Notes: generated by a model not told the origin, from the letters alone. Positions 26,639 to 37,062 are shown, counted from the stretch's first letter. The stretch is DNA of 64,000 nucleotides from Treponema sp. OMZ 838 (GCF_000775995.1 NZ_CP009227.1:868001-932000), one strand, 5' to 3'. Made by a program: numbers and translations.

Positions 26639-27489
26639 TAACCGCGATTACTTTGATTGCACAAGCCGCGCCGCTGCTGATTGCCGCCTGCGCTGCCCTC
26701 GTTTCGGAATATGCAGGGCTGTTGAATGTCGGGATAGAAGGACTGATGCTTTTAAGCGCCTTTACGGGAATCGGCGGAATTCTATTAACTGAAAGCCTCG
26801 GCGGTCTTATTCCGGGACTTGTCGTCTCGCTTGCGTTGGGTGCAGGGTTGAGTATGTTTATTACCTATCTTGCTATCTATCGTAAAGCCAATATCTACAT
26901 AGTCGGACTTGCGGTAAACTTAACCGCTGCGGGCTTTGTTTCCATACTGAGCACACGGTTTTTCGGTAACCGGAGCATCGTTGCGCTGCCGCCGGAGCTG
27001 CTGCTTCAGCCGCAGCTCGTCAAAACGGCGAGCGCCGCGCTCGCCGTTTTGACCGGCCTCGGACTTGCGCTCTTTTGCCGCTACACCAAAACAGGCTTAC
27101 GGATAAAGATACTCGGAAAAGATTCTGTATTTTTGGATTCGATTGGGGTGCATACCGCACGGTTAAAGATAGCGGCAATGGGTATGTCCGGGGCAGCGGC
27201 GGCGTTGGCAGGCTGCCTGTTATCCCTCCAGCTGGGAGCCTTTGTTCCAAACCAAAGCGCCGGCAAGGGGTGGATCGCCCTCGTGCTTGCGTATGCAGGC
27301 GGACGCTCCGTTATCGGAACAATCTGCGCTGCGCTGCTGTTCGTCTATCTTGAAAACACCATCGCGGCGGCGCAGATCGGTATGGAACATCCGGCGCTCT
27401 TGATCGGTCTGCCTTTCGTGCTCGGCCTCTTCCTGATTATTGCCGAAAAGCTGATTATCCGCCTATGGAAGCAGTATAGAGGGAAATGA
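26635..27489 (+). CDS. rfuD: RfuD-like ABC permease
   Basis: This 284-residue protein is the second permease of the operon, shorter than RfuC. It carries 'SEYAGLLNVGIEGLMLLSAFTG' (about 24-45), the EGLML block typical of nucleoside-type BPD_transp_2 permeases, and 'AGCLLSLQLGAFVPNQSAG'. It ends at 27489; the next 130 bases hold only a broken gene on the other strand. Membership in the riboflavin system follows from the operon and RfuA. Confidence 0.87.
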   Translation: MITAITLIAQAAPLLIAACAALVSEYAGLLNVGIEGLMLLSAFTGIGGILLTESLGGLIPGLVVSLALGAGLSMFITYLAIYRKANIYIVGLAVNLTAAGFVSILSTRFFGNRSIVALPPELLLQPQLVKTASAALAVLTGLGLALFCRYTKTGLRIKILGKDSVFLDSIGVHTARLKIAAMGMSGAAAALAGCLLSLQLGAFVPNQSAGKGWIALVLAYAGGRSVIGTICAALLFVYLENTIAAAQIGMEHPALLIGLPFVLGLFLIIAEKLIIRLWKQYRGK

Positions 27490-27500
27490 TTAATAAGGAA

Positions 27501-27608
27501 TTATTTTATCGCTTCCACCTCGGCTTGGCTGAGTCCTGCAATTTTGCAAATATCGTCAAGCGGATAGCCCATAGTAAGCATTGTTTTTGCTGTTTCGAGC
27601 TTTGCTTG
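27501..27608 (-). pseudogene. C-terminal scrap of an Rpn / PD-(D/E)XK transposase-type gene
   Basis: Read on the minus strand, these bases encode QAKLETAKTMLTMG followed by YPLDDICKIAGLSQ and end with AEVEAIK and a stop. This is the usual C-terminal tail of the Rpn (recombination-promoting nuclease / PD-(D/E)XK transposase) family found in many treponeme copies. Nothing upstream continues it; the jetA stop lies 17 bases away. I take it as a remnant of an inserted element at the edge of the defence locus. Confidence 0.6.
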
Positions 27609-27624
27609 ACATTACCTGTTATTG

Positions 27625-29163
27625 CTACCCGAATATAATCTTAGGCACTGTCAGCGCTACGGACTTGCCGTTGTATGTGTATGTAATCCGCTCGGTTGCA
27701 TCATCGAGGATAACGGCGGCGGGTTTGAGTTTTGGCGCAAGGGCAAAATAGGCGGCGACTTCGGAAAGACCTTTTTCTATCGGGAATTTTTTGCTCAAAT
27801 CGTGTAGCGAAAATTGAAGGGTGCCATGGAGAAATTGACTGCGATACTGTTCAATATGTTTTTTGAGCAAGGCTTCATCAATATAAAATTGATTAAAAAT
27901 ACCGCTTCGCTGCAGCAGCGCTGCCGACTCTTGCTCGGTGAATGATACGATCGGTTCAAAGCTTTGGTTAAGCGGCGGAAGGATAAGCGTCCGTGCCTGC
28001 GGGAAATACAGTACCGCTTTTGTTTGAATACCAAACTCTTTCGGAAAAACAATATCACGCTCGGCTAATTCAAAGGCTTTCGTCTTGATAAAAGCAATAA
28101 GTTCGGTCAGCTGCTTGTGATCACCGCAGTCACGCGAAAGCAGCACACGGTTGAGCCGGTGCGTCAGCGAATGGTTGGTGTCGATAATCTTCCGCCCCGC
28201 TTCATGCAGATATTGTTTCAAGTGCAGCAGGAAGGAATCCTCCCATGCAATGCCATGCTCGGTTACCTGTGCGATAATCGTCCGGGTTAAGCGATTGATC
28301 TCGTTTTTACCGGCATCGGCTGCAAGAAAGTCCCAAAAAGAATCGAAGGTTTGCCCCTGCGGAGTTTCTTTCATTTCCAAATTGGCATCAAGGGCGTAGC
28401 CAAGCACCGCGCCTTTTGTTTCGCTCACCGACTGTTTTTTGTATACATCAGCAAGAATGGTTTTAAAATTTTCTTCTACCTGCCGGAAATCCGATAAGAG
28501 TTCGCGTGCCGCTTTTGAAACTTCACGTAACCGTTCAACCATTTGTACCGGCGTATACACTTCCGCCTCTCCGGTTGTTTTAATTGCATCTATACGTTGC
28601 TGCAATGCTTCTTTCTGTTTTTCAAGTTCTGCAATTTGTGTTTGAGGATCGTGCGTAGTGTTTTCCGAAAGCTCTCTGAGTTTATGCAGAATATCTTGAA
28701 AGCGGGATTCGGTACCGATAAACATTTTTGAATCCATCGTATCAAGCCAGGTAAACAGCCGTTCCACCCCTGCGCTCAGTTCGATAATCACATCCTGCCG
28801 CTCATTATAGTATTTTTTGATATAGCCGGCCTTTTCCGAACACCATTTATTCGCTAAAAAATGAGCGCGCGCCTCGATGCTTTGCAGTGCGAGTCTAAAC
28901 TCTTCGCTGTTTTGTATTTCTGCTGTTTCCCCATCATACCAATCGTCGATACTGCTATTGTCAAAACCGGAAAATTCCTGCGACCGCAAAAAATCCGCCA
29001 GCAGCGTTTCAAACCGATCGGCATTGACGGTTTGCAGATTCCGCTCTCTGAATATTTTAAAAAGAAACGAAATAACCGGTGCGGGATTCTTTGAACGTAA
29101 AAGCCGCAATCCCGAATCTTCTGCAATTAAGGTTGCTATATATGCACTGTCAGAGCTTTGCAT
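27625..29163 (-). CDS. jetA: JetA, Wadjet type I subunit (DUF3375)
   Basis: Wadjet (Jet) is an SMC-type system that recognises and cleaves circular plasmids. JetA is its kleisin-like subunit. This 512-residue protein matches DUF3375: N-terminal 'RLLRSKNPAPVISFLFKIF', 'GFDNSSIDDWYDG', a coiled coil (about 170-230), 'DNHSLTHRL'-type TNHSLTHRLNRVL and a C-terminal winged-helix-like 'GLSEVAAYFALAP'. It overlaps jetD by 14 bases, so translation is coupled. It is last of the minus-strand jet genes, whereas type I operons usually start with jetA. Confidence 0.85.
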   Translation of the reverse strand: MQSSDSAYIATLIAEDSGLRLLRSKNPAPVISFLFKIFRERNLQTVNADRFETLLADFLRSQEFSGFDNSSIDDWYDGETAEIQNSEEFRLALQSIEARAHFLANKWCSEKAGYIKKYYNERQDVIIELSAGVERLFTWLDTMDSKMFIGTESRFQDILHKLRELSENTTHDPQTQIAELEKQKEALQQRIDAIKTTGEAEVYTPVQMVERLREVSKAARELLSDFRQVEENFKTILADVYKKQSVSETKGAVLGYALDANLEMKETPQGQTFDSFWDFLAADAGKNEINRLTRTIIAQVTEHGIAWEDSFLLHLKQYLHEAGRKIIDTNHSLTHRLNRVLLSRDCGDHKQLTELIAFIKTKAFELAERDIVFPKEFGIQTKAVLYFPQARTLILPPLNQSFEPIVSFTEQESAALLQRSGIFNQFYIDEALLKKHIEQYRSQFLHGTLQFSLHDLSKKFPIEKGLSEVAAYFALAPKLKPAAVILDDATERITYTYNGKSVALTVPKIIFG

Positions 29164-30466
29164 AACTATTCCTTATCGTTATAAGTGATGCGAGTCTTTC
29201 CTTGATAAAATCCTGCGGAAGGCGTTCCTGCTCAAGTCTGTTGCACTCCGGGTGTTCCCGCAAATAACGGAAAAGCGCTAACTCTTCAGCGGTGAGACAC
29301 AGGTCGGCACTATTCCGCTTAGAGGATTTTCCGGGAACGGCAAACTGCGCGAATGTTTGGTAAGTTGTGCTATCCATACAAAATGAGGTAACGTCCGGAA
29401 AGATTGCGCGAAATTCCGACAGGATTTCAAAACCGTGTTCGTCTATATCCCCGAAGTAATAGAGCTTCTTTTGACGTAGATGGATATTGTGCTGTAATTG
29501 TACGGCGGCAAATCCCGAACCGAAAATGCAGAGCCCTTTAGGAACGGCGGGGAATGTCAAATACACCAGCAGATTTTCAACAATAAAAATAGTATCGACG
29601 GAATTAAAGCGCTGCGCGGCAAACGATTCAAGCGGTAGTTGTACTTCACTACTTTTGAGCGTTTCTCCCGCAATAGTTACACCGATTGCATCATCCAATA
29701 AACGGAAACGGACAAACGGCGATACCGTGCGGACTCCCCATTCGGCATATACGGCTTCCGCAGTGTTTTGTAATTCCGTTGCTTTTTCTCCCGCACTACG
29801 CCCATTGCAGGATTCAGCAGCGAACGGTTGTGCTCTATCACTGCGCTGCCCACCGGTTTCATCTCGATGCCTATCTCTTTTGAGTGCGCAATACAGCGAA
29901 AAAATAAGCATACGGTTTTGTTCGATAAACTTTGTGTGTACCGGAAGCGGAATTTCACGCAGGTATAATCCGCACGGACTATGATGTATAAACCAATCCG
30001 CGCATAAAAAAAGCTGCTCCCAATACTGTGCCTCAAACGACTCGGTTAAAACGGAGCTATGCTTGACCGTCCAGTCATGCACAATATCGGCAGCATCAAG
30101 TTTGAGGCATTGCGTTTTAATATGTTCGAGGTTTGTTTTGAAATTGCAGGCTTCCGTTTCTTTTTGAATAAATCGCAAAAAATCAGCTTCGCTTTCAAAT
30201 AGGATTTTTTCAATAACGGTCTGCATGCCCTTGCTGCGGGTTTTAACGACAGAGCTTATCACCGTGTAACCGAATCCCTTTGCCTGCTTTGAATGCCGGT
30301 ACAGTTTTTCCGCTTCCGTTTTCCGCATGGCAAAATCATCCGTTGCGGAACCTCGTGCCGCCGGAATATGCAGCGGAAAAAAAGCGCTGTCTCCGTTAAG
30401 TACGGAATACAAATAATTGAGAAATTTATGCTCGGCTTTTTTTCTGATTTCTTCAACGCTAATCAT
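29150..30466 (-). CDS. jetD: JetD, Wadjet type I toprim nuclease subunit (DUF3322/DUF2220)
   Basis: JetD is the topoisomerase VI-like nuclease that cuts plasmid DNA. The 438-residue protein has the DUF3322 N-terminal part and, near the C-terminus, the toprim-like DUF2220 region with 'DTIFIVENLLVYL' (Glu), 'KGLCIFGSGFA' and 'LYYFGDIDEHGFEILSEF' (D-x-D-x-x-G). These are the metal-binding residues expected of an active nuclease. The ATG at 30466 overlaps the end of jetC by 8 bases and is preferred to the upstream in-frame ATG at 30496 inside jetC. Confidence 0.85.
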   Translation of the reverse strand: MISVEEIRKKAEHKFLNYLYSVLNGDSAFFPLHIPAARGSATDDFAMRKTEAEKLYRHSKQAKGFGYTVISSVVKTRSKGMQTVIEKILFESEADFLRFIQKETEACNFKTNLEHIKTQCLKLDAADIVHDWTVKHSSVLTESFEAQYWEQLFLCADWFIHHSPCGLYLREIPLPVHTKFIEQNRMLIFSLYCALKRDRHRDETGGQRSDRAQPFAAESCNGRSAGEKATELQNTAEAVYAEWGVRTVSPFVRFRLLDDAIGVTIAGETLKSSEVQLPLESFAAQRFNSVDTIFIVENLLVYLTFPAVPKGLCIFGSGFAAVQLQHNIHLRQKKLYYFGDIDEHGFEILSEFRAIFPDVTSFCMDSTTYQTFAQFAVPGKSSKRNSADLCLTAEELALFRYLREHPECNRLEQERLPQDFIKERLASLITIRNSYAKL

Positions 30467-33400
30467 ACTGTTCTTTCTCTTCCCGATATCGGTCAATCGT
30501 GATATTCAGTAGGCGCGAGGTATTATCGTTATGCTTTTCGGTAATGTGAACCGATGCGATATAATCTTCTACGATGTTGATTTTATCCATCGGTGTTACG
30601 AGAATCATCTGGAGCCCGATCTCTTTAAACAGCTCCATTGCATAGCACGAATTGTCCATATCGATTTTGCTGAATACTTCATCGATGATCACCAGCCGTA
30701 ACGAATATCCCTCTCCACCGGTAATGCCGAATTGAAATGCAATTGCCGATGCTAAAATCGTATAGGTTAATTTTGATTTTTCTCCGCCCGACAAACTTGC
30801 AGAATCTTCGTAATATTGTTTTTGCGTATTGTCGTTGAGATAATATTCAATAGCGGCAAAATTAAACCACTGGCGCACGTCCAGCACTTTTTTACGGCGC
30901 GGATCATTTTCTTTTAAGTAGGCAATCAGCGTTTCAATTTTTTTATACTCTTCAAATTCCGAACCGGATGTGCGGTTAAAAATGGAGGCGGAGTCAGGCA
31001 ATGCGGCTAACAACAGAGCCTGAAAATCTTTTATGGACTGATCGGTTGTTTTGCGGTTTTCCAGCTTGATATACGTCGGAGGATTTTTGCTGTATGGAAT
31101 TGTTTTTAAGCTTTTATTTAATTCCTCTATTCCGACAATAATCTGCTGACGTCCGGTATCAAGTATGGTCTTAAAATTGGTAATATCGTTTTTTACGTGC
31201 TCATTAAAAATGAACTTAAATTTTTTCCGGCACGAAGGTAAATCATCGCGGTTCACTCGATCGTAAAAGGCTTGAAAGTCTGCAAGCCCCGATACTTCCG
31301 CTTGGAAGTCCCGTACATCAGCCTCCCACGACGGAAACTTTCGTTTTATATCCGGCTTAGGGTTTTTCACTGCGGACATTTTTTCGCGGACTTTCCGCTC
31401 TGCATTTCTGACAGCTGTTTCTGCCTGTTCGCTCTCTTTATTCAATGCCAATTCAATCCGATCCCGTTCGGTATCAACGGCTTCAGGCTGTTCAAAAGTT
31501 TTTTGCACGGTAAAATACTCTGTAAAAATAGCGAGCGCTCTTTGTGTTTCTTCACTTTCTCCATCGGCATACTGATGCAGCTGAGCGGTAAATCGTTCCT
31601 GTTTGATGCGGATATCCGTCAACTGCTGTTCCGCTTTCGACGATGTTTCAATATAACCGGTACGCGCTTCTTCTTTTGTTTGCTTTTCAATTTGCAAACC
31701 TTGCAATTTATTTTCAAGCTGCCGCAATTCTTTGTCTCCGCGGAGAATAGCTTCCTTTTCTTCAAGAGACGCATTCAATGCAGCCGAATATTTTTGCACA
31801 TCAAGATCATCCCAGAATTGCATCTTTTCCAAACTGCTCAAGATAGCAAGCTGACCAGTTATATCATCTTGTTTTTTCTTGCTGTCTTCCAGCGCGGTGT
31901 CGTTTTTCTCAATTTCGTTTTGCAATTTTTTCAAGCTGAACGAAAGTTCCTGCCGCTTTTGAATATTATCCCATCCGAGTACAAAGGTTTGCCGTCCCGA
32001 ATGCTGCGGACGGTCGTCTTTTTCATGACGTATTTTTGCCTTAATTAAACCTGTTGAGGTAAGCGCCTTTGCCGCCCTGCTAAATACTTCCGTATCATCC
32101 GTGCAGATATAATCGAATGTATCATGTAAATACGATTCAAGCCAATCGGAAAGTTCATGCTTCCGCTGTATTTCCAATTTCGCAATAAGTGAATTTTTTT
32201 CGGGTATGTTTTTTTCAGCTGCGGTTTGGTATCGGTTTTAAGATAGACGAGCCGTCCCCGTAAATTATGCGTTGCAGCATACGTATTCACCTTGGTATAA
32301 AGATGAGGAGGCACCAGCAAACATAACGCAAAATTATGCAGTAGTTTTTCTATCGCAGCTTCCCAACGGCTTTCGTCTTTTGCAACCTGCAATAGCTCTC
32401 CGGCAAACACCAGTTCTTTTTCCGAGCAGCCGATATGTGCGCATATTTGATCCCGTATCCCGATATTATGCGCAGGGATATTCGTTGTCCGTTTACTCAG
32501 CGATTCCAATTCTTCGATAATTGCTTGTTCTTCTTTTTTATTTACCTGATTTTGCGCATTCCGTTCAAGACTTGATTTATACAGCAAATCTCTTTCCGCA
32601 CTCAGCTGTTTTTTTAATTCCGGCAGCAATTTGATATTTTCTTTAAATTTCTTTTCCGTTTGCGGAATTTCCAAAGATAAAACACGGGCGCACTGTTCAT
32701 AATCCCGCACATTATTCCGGCATGTCTGCAACCGCAATTCATTGAATTGAATCTTATGCTCAATTTCTTTGATCAGAATTGCCGTACTGTTTTTTTGAAT
32801 AACTGCTTTGAGCGAATCCATATCGGCATCAAGCTGTTTTATTTCAGCTTCAAGCATATTTCTTTTATTATCAGCGAGCAACTTTTCTTGTTGCAAAACA
32901 ACTATTCGTTTTGTAATCGTATCCAGGACTGTTTGTATATACCACAGCTGTAAAATCATTTTGAACTGTTTTAATGTTCTGTTCGTTTGCTCGCAGTCTT
33001 CAAATATTTTTCCGGCATCTAAAATTTCCTGCAGCAGTCTGAGCTGTTCTTGTGCTTTTTCTATCTCGTTGTATATCTGAGAAAGCTCTTCATAATGCTT
33101 TACCAAATCATCAAAATCGCGTTCGGTATCGCGGCCTTCAAACATATAGGTTCTAATAAAGTCATTTAAGTTGCCGACTCCTTTCAGTCCAACCGTTTGG
33201 GAAAAAAGATAGAGAGCCCGATCCGAACGCAAGCCTGCAAGCTGAGAGAATGCTTCTGCATACGGGGTAAAATTATCGACGTAAAATTTGGTTCCGAATA
33301 CTTCGGTCATGCGTTTTTTCCAATTGCTCTGCGGTGTAAAATCAATCCCTGCTTTTTGTATCTCTTCAATTGAAAGCCGCGTATGCGTTATCGAATAGAT

Positions 33401-33847
33401 TTTTTGCAAGGCTCCGCCGCCGGAAAAAAAACGCACTTGCATAAGCGTTATCGGCCTTTGATCATCTCCCAACACAAAGCAGCCGAGCAAAATAGAAATA
33501 CAGTTTTCTTTTGTGCGTAAATTTTTTGCAGTGCCGGAGGTAAACTCTTCCTCGCGTTTGTTTCCATACGTACCCAGCACATAGCTGATTTCATCACGTT
33601 CCCGCTTACTCTCCGCTCCGGCGGATTGGTTATAAAAGCGTTGCCGCGGCGGCACGATCAGCGACAAAAAAGCATCCACCAGCGTCGTCTTCCCGGAACC
33701 GTTTAAGCCGGTCAACAGCGTCGCCTTCTTTCCGCACCGCATCGTGTACACTTTTGAATCAAAAACACCCCAGTTGTACACTTGAAAAAAATCAAGATAC
33801 AGTCCGTTTTTATCAATATCTTCGGTTTTCAATAAATCAAATTGCAT
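30459..33847 (-). CDS. jetC: JetC, Wadjet type I SMC-like ATPase, interrupted by a frameshift
   Basis: Two open frames together form one SMC/MukB-like protein of about 1,129 residues. The N-terminal frame has Walker A 'LLTGLNGSGKTTLVDAF' (about 40-60) and long coiled coils. The C-terminal frame has more coiled coil, the signature 'SLSGGEKSKLTY' and Walker B 'LRLVIIDEVFSKID'. The break lies in one of two seven-base A runs on the coding strand (32215-32209 or 32200-32194); one extra A restores '...PQLKKNIPEKNSLIAKLEI'. The start at 33847 follows AGGAG. The in-frame ATG at 33880 lies within a palindromic element and is unlikely. Confidence 0.82.
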
Positions 33848-33860
33848 TAGCCGTTCTCCT

Positions 33861-34003
33861 AAGGTAAACGCATCAGCCATTTTGGAGTATATTCCCGCAA
33901 AATGAGAGGCTGTACCACCAGAGTTTCGCCGCTTTGCGGCTCAAATGGTGTTCCAACCTCTTATTTTGCGATATGTGGTCTGGGTGGCTGATGTGTTTAC
34001 CTT
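33861..34003. repeat. Nested palindromic element upstream of jetC
   Basis: Three inverted repeats are nested. Outer arms 33861-33879 and 33985-34003 pair over 19 bases with one mismatch. Middle arms 33896-33909 (CGCAAAATGAGAGG) and 33957-33970 pair perfectly. Inner arms are 33916-33920 with 33946-33950, and the centre GCCGCTTTGCGGC is at 33928-33940. Nearby bases AGTAT(AT)TCCCGC and GGCTGT recur in the element at 37078-37338. No protein-coding content is credible; the small open frame over it is an artefact. Confidence 0.75.
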
Positions 34004-34062
34004 GCTTGTTTTGAAAAAAATAGGCCGTTCCGTAAACATTAACTATTACCCTATTATTATCC

Positions 34063-35034
34063 TTAGTTATTCTCTTCAACACGCCAGTAGCCGTTTTTGT
34101 CGGCGCCGACACGGGTGATGAGTCCTGCTTTTTTTAGCTCTGCAAGTTTGCGGCTTATTGTTATCCGCGATTTGCCTGTTTTTTTTGCGAGTTCTTCGTA
34201 GGAAATAGCAGGATTTTCTTTAATACAGGTTAAAATCATATTTACAGTATCATTTACAGCATCATTTACAGTATCATCCTGTTTATTTTCTTGTATCGTT
34301 TGCATAATGATTTCAAGCATAAAGTCTATAAAAATCCCGGAGTCGTTTGCTGCCGTACTGTGTTCCAATGCTTTATAATAGGCAGCTTGATTTTGTAAAA
34401 TCATATTTTCTATCGGCAGATGTATAAACAATGGATTCCATTCTGCTAGAATACGTGAATGCCAGAGCCTCCCCATTCTGCCGTTACCGTCTTCAAAGGG
34501 ATGAATAAATTCAAACTCGTAATGAAATACACTGCTTTTAATGAGCGGATGAGTATCCGTATCTTTGAGCCATTGAAATAAATCATCCATCAAAAAGGGA
34601 ACCCGATCGGCAGGAGGAGCAATATGACTGATGCCGTCTTTTCCCGCAATACAGACACCGCCGTACCTAAAATGCCCCGGATGATCCACAAGACCAAGCG
34701 TCATCAGTTTATGTGCGGTAAGTAAGTCCGCTTTTTTATAGGGATTAAAGGACATGCATTGTTCATACGCTTGAATTGCATTTTTGACTTCTTGTACCTC
34801 TTTTACCGGCGCGATGATATGTTTTCCTTCAATGAGAGCCGTAACTTGTTCTTCCGTTAGTGTGTTCCCTTCGATCGCAAGCGAACCCTGTATCGTTTTC
34901 ATCCTATTGATTTTCCGCAAGCGTACGCTATCGGAATGTTCAAATCTGATCTTCAACCGCTCCATTGCGGCAGCTATTTGAGAAATAAAATTGATCGCTT
35001 TTGAGGTAATCTTAAACGGCGGTTCGTATTGCAT
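34063..35034 (-). CDS. Fic family protein with C-terminal winged-helix DNA-binding domain
   Basis: Fic enzymes attach AMP or related groups to target proteins. The 323-residue protein has an N-terminal self-inhibitory motif (SLAIEGN, about 51-57), the catalytic motif HPFEDGNGRMGRLW (about 178-191) with all key residues, and a C-terminal helix-turn-helix 'ISYEELAKKTGKSRITISRKL'. Two tandem repeats of 'DDTVNDAVNDTVN' precede the last domain. This is the class II Fic-wHTH layout. It is inserted between jetB and jetC, divergent from jetB. It may be a toxin-like or regulatory guest in the defence locus; the target is unknown. Confidence 0.87.
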   Translation of the reverse strand: MQYEPPFKITSKAINFISQIAAAMERLKIRFEHSDSVRLRKINRMKTIQGSLAIEGNTLTEEQVTALIEGKHIIAPVKEVQEVKNAIQAYEQCMSFNPYKKADLLTAHKLMTLGLVDHPGHFRYGGVCIAGKDGISHIAPPADRVPFLMDDLFQWLKDTDTHPLIKSSVFHYEFEFIHPFEDGNGRMGRLWHSRILAEWNPLFIHLPIENMILQNQAAYYKALEHSTAANDSGIFIDFMLEIIMQTIQENKQDDTVNDAVNDTVNMILTCIKENPAISYEELAKKTGKSRITISRKLAELKKAGLITRVGADKNGYWRVEENN

Positions 35035-35155
35035 TTGTGTTCATTATACCGGATTTTTGACAATTTCTCTACCTTGTTTTTAGCGATGCCCAATCGCAAC
35101 GCTTTCAAAAAAAGGATATACTGACTGTTGAAAAAGGAGCACAGGAGGCTGAATG

Positions 35156-35737
35156 ATGACGGCACAGTGGGCGGCAGTCTGTATAAAATTGTTACAAGGG
35201 GCTATTTACGAAAATGAGGAACCTGAGGCATGGAAGCTCTTGCAGCAATACCAGCGTGAAATTGCCGCATATTTTGACCAAATCGGTATCAGCCTCTTTA
35301 TTGAACCGGCCGACGGCTACGCATTTTTAGAGCAAAAAGAGAGCGAAGAAGGGGATTCTAAAGCTGTCAAACTTATCCGGCATTATCCGCTGTCATTTGA
35401 GTTATCATTGCTGTGTGTACTGTTGAGGGAGGCCTTGGAGCAGTTCGATGTTTCTCAAAACACATCTTCAATTTTAGTACTGAAAGCGAGTGAAATTCGT
35501 GGAATGCTTTCCATTTATTTTAAAGAAAAAACCGATCAAACAAAACTCTATAAAGAATTAAATAGGTATCTAAATCAAGCTGTCGATATAGGCTTTCTTA
35601 AAAACTTGAGCGAAAAAGACCTCAGCAAAACAGGTGATGCAGATATTGACCCTGCGTATGAAGTCCGCAGGATAATACGAGCCAAAGTCAGCGTCGATTT
35701 CTTAGCGGAATTTAAAGAGCGGCTGCAAAAGCTTTAG
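35156..35737 (+). CDS. jetB: JetB, Wadjet type I MukE-like subunit (DUF4194), on the opposite strand
   Basis: JetB is the MukE-like winged-helix subunit that binds the JetC-JetA ring. The 193-residue protein matches DUF4194: 'YFDQIGISLFIEPADGYAFLEQ' region (about 40-62), 'LIRHYPLSFELSLLCVLLREAL' region (about 75-97), 'LNRYLNQAVDIGFLK' and the ending 'YEVRRIIRAKVSVDFLAEF'. CAGGAGG precedes two adjacent ATGs (35153 and 35156); the second has better spacing. Unlike normal type I operons (jetA-B-C-D), this gene is divergent from jetC-D-A and separated from them by fic. Confidence 0.82.
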   Translation: MTAQWAAVCIKLLQGAIYENEEPEAWKLLQQYQREIAAYFDQIGISLFIEPADGYAFLEQKESEEGDSKAVKLIRHYPLSFELSLLCVLLREALEQFDVSQNTSSILVLKASEIRGMLSIYFKEKTDQTKLYKELNRYLNQAVDIGFLKNLSEKDLSKTGDADIDPAYEVRRIIRAKVSVDFLAEFKERLQKL

Positions 35738-35756
35738 AAACCGGCTAAACCAATAA

Positions 35757-35788
35757 ACCTGTTCGGAAGCTTCCGTTTCTGAACAGGT
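35757..35788. terminator. Hairpin between converging jetB and galK
   Basis: ACCTGTTC at 35757-35764 pairs with GAACAGGT at 35781-35788, enclosing GGAAGCTTCC. It sits 20 bases after the jetB stop and between two converging genes, so it probably ends transcription. There is no long T run. Confidence 0.6.
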
Positions 35789-35847
35789 CGAATATTTCCC
35801 GGCAGCCGGCTTGCTCTTTTCGTGAGTTTTAATAGTTGAGCAGACCT

Positions 35848-37062
35848 TTAAACCCGACGCGCACCGTCTCCTGCCTCGCAAGCAAAAAAGGAAGCTGTCA
35901 GCCCTGTCTTTTCGGTGTAGGCGTTGCCGACGCGGGCGGTAAATGCCGCAACGGCATCTTTTTGTACTAAGGCAATGGCACAACCGCCGAATCCCGCGCC
36001 GGTCATCCGCGCACCTAAGCAACACGGTTCAGCATTAGCAGCATCGGCGAGCGTATCAAGTTCAAGACCGGTGACTTCATAGTCGCGCCGCAGCGAGTCA
36101 TGGGACGCCTTGAGCAGCTCGCCGAGTTTCGGCAAGTTACCGGCTTTTAGCGCCGCAACCGCTGCAAGTACCCGTTCGTTTTCCGTAATACAATGGCGCA
36201 CCCGTTTATAGATACGCTCATCGGCTATTGCCGCCTCAACCGCACTCAAATCAGCAGAGGTCAAGTCACAGAGGTTATAAATAGGCTTAATCTTCTGTAA
36301 AAGAGCAAGTCCTTCCATACATTCGGCGCAGCGTTCATTATACTTTGAGTCCACAAGCGCACGTTGCTTATTGGAGTTCATCACAACAATACGGTAATCA
36401 CCCAGAACAAGCGGTACATATTCATACTCAAGCGTTGACGTATCAAGCAGCATCGCACATTCTTTTTTACCCATTGCAATACTGAACTGATCCATAATTC
36501 CGCACTGCATATTCATAAAAACATGCTCGGACTCTTGCCCCATTTTAGCAAGTTCTACCGCATCAACCTTAAAGCCGAACAATTCGGCGACTGCCCGCCC
36601 GAAGCCGACTTCCAGCGCAGCCGACGAAGAAATACCGCCGCCTGCCGGCAACTTGCTAAAAAACAGTACCTCAAAACCGCTTGTCAGTTTGTATCCGCCT
36701 TTTTGCAGCATCGCGAGCATACCATTCAGATAGTTCGCATATTGATTTTCTCTCCGGTAGCAGAAGGTTTCCGTAGAAGAAAATTCAAGTGCACCCGGAA
36801 ACCGTATATCATCATAGATAATCGTTGTATCGTCTCTCTTGCGCAGCAGCACATAGAGGTACCGATCGATCGCCGCAGGGAACACCTTCCCGCCGTTATA
36901 ATCAATATGCTCTCCGATAATATTGATACGGGCAGGGGAGGCAATCATCATAATTTCTTCCGTACCTGCTCCGTACCGCTCGGTAAAAGCCTTTGTCAAT
37001 TCCGCCTTCATCTGTTCTTCCGGCAAATCGGTTAAAAACTGTATAAACTCATGCTGTGTCAT
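35848..37062 (-). CDS. galK: Galactokinase
   Basis: Galactokinase phosphorylates galactose to galactose-1-phosphate in the Leloir pathway. This GHMP kinase of about 404 residues has the GalK signature 'PARINIIGEHIDYNGG', the ATP loop 'LPAGGGISSSAALEVG' and C-terminal 'RMTGAGFGGCAIAL'. The ATG at 37062 is preceded by GAGAGGAT. The longer frame to 37095 adds eleven residues that come from the neighbouring palindrome. No other gal gene is adjacent. Confidence 0.92.
   Translation of the reverse strand: MTQHEFIQFLTDLPEEQMKAELTKAFTERYGAGTEEIMMIASPARINIIGEHIDYNGGKVFPAAIDRYLYVLLRKRDDTTIIYDDIRFPGALEFSSTETFCYRRENQYANYLNGMLAMLQKGGYKLTSGFEVLFFSKLPAGGGISSSAALEVGFGRAVAELFGFKVDAVELAKMGQESEHVFMNMQCGIMDQFSIAMGKKECAMLLDTSTLEYEYVPLVLGDYRIVVMNSNKQRALVDSKYNERCAECMEGLALLQKIKPIYNLCDLTSADLSAVEAAIADERIYKRVRHCITENERVLAAVAALKAGNLPKLGELLKASHDSLRRDYEVTGLELDTLADAANAEPCCLGARMTGAGFGGCAIALVQKDAVAAFTARVGNAYTEKTGLTASFFACEAGDGARRV

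Noticed and set aside
33848-33880. Longer start of jetC (ATG at 33880)
   Set aside because: The added eleven residues come from the palindromic arm, while the ATG at 33847 has AGGAG at correct spacing.
33873-34112. A 79-codon open frame on the minus strand upstream of jetC
   Set aside because: It lies across the nested palindrome and the end of fic, has no ribosome site and no recognisable protein features.
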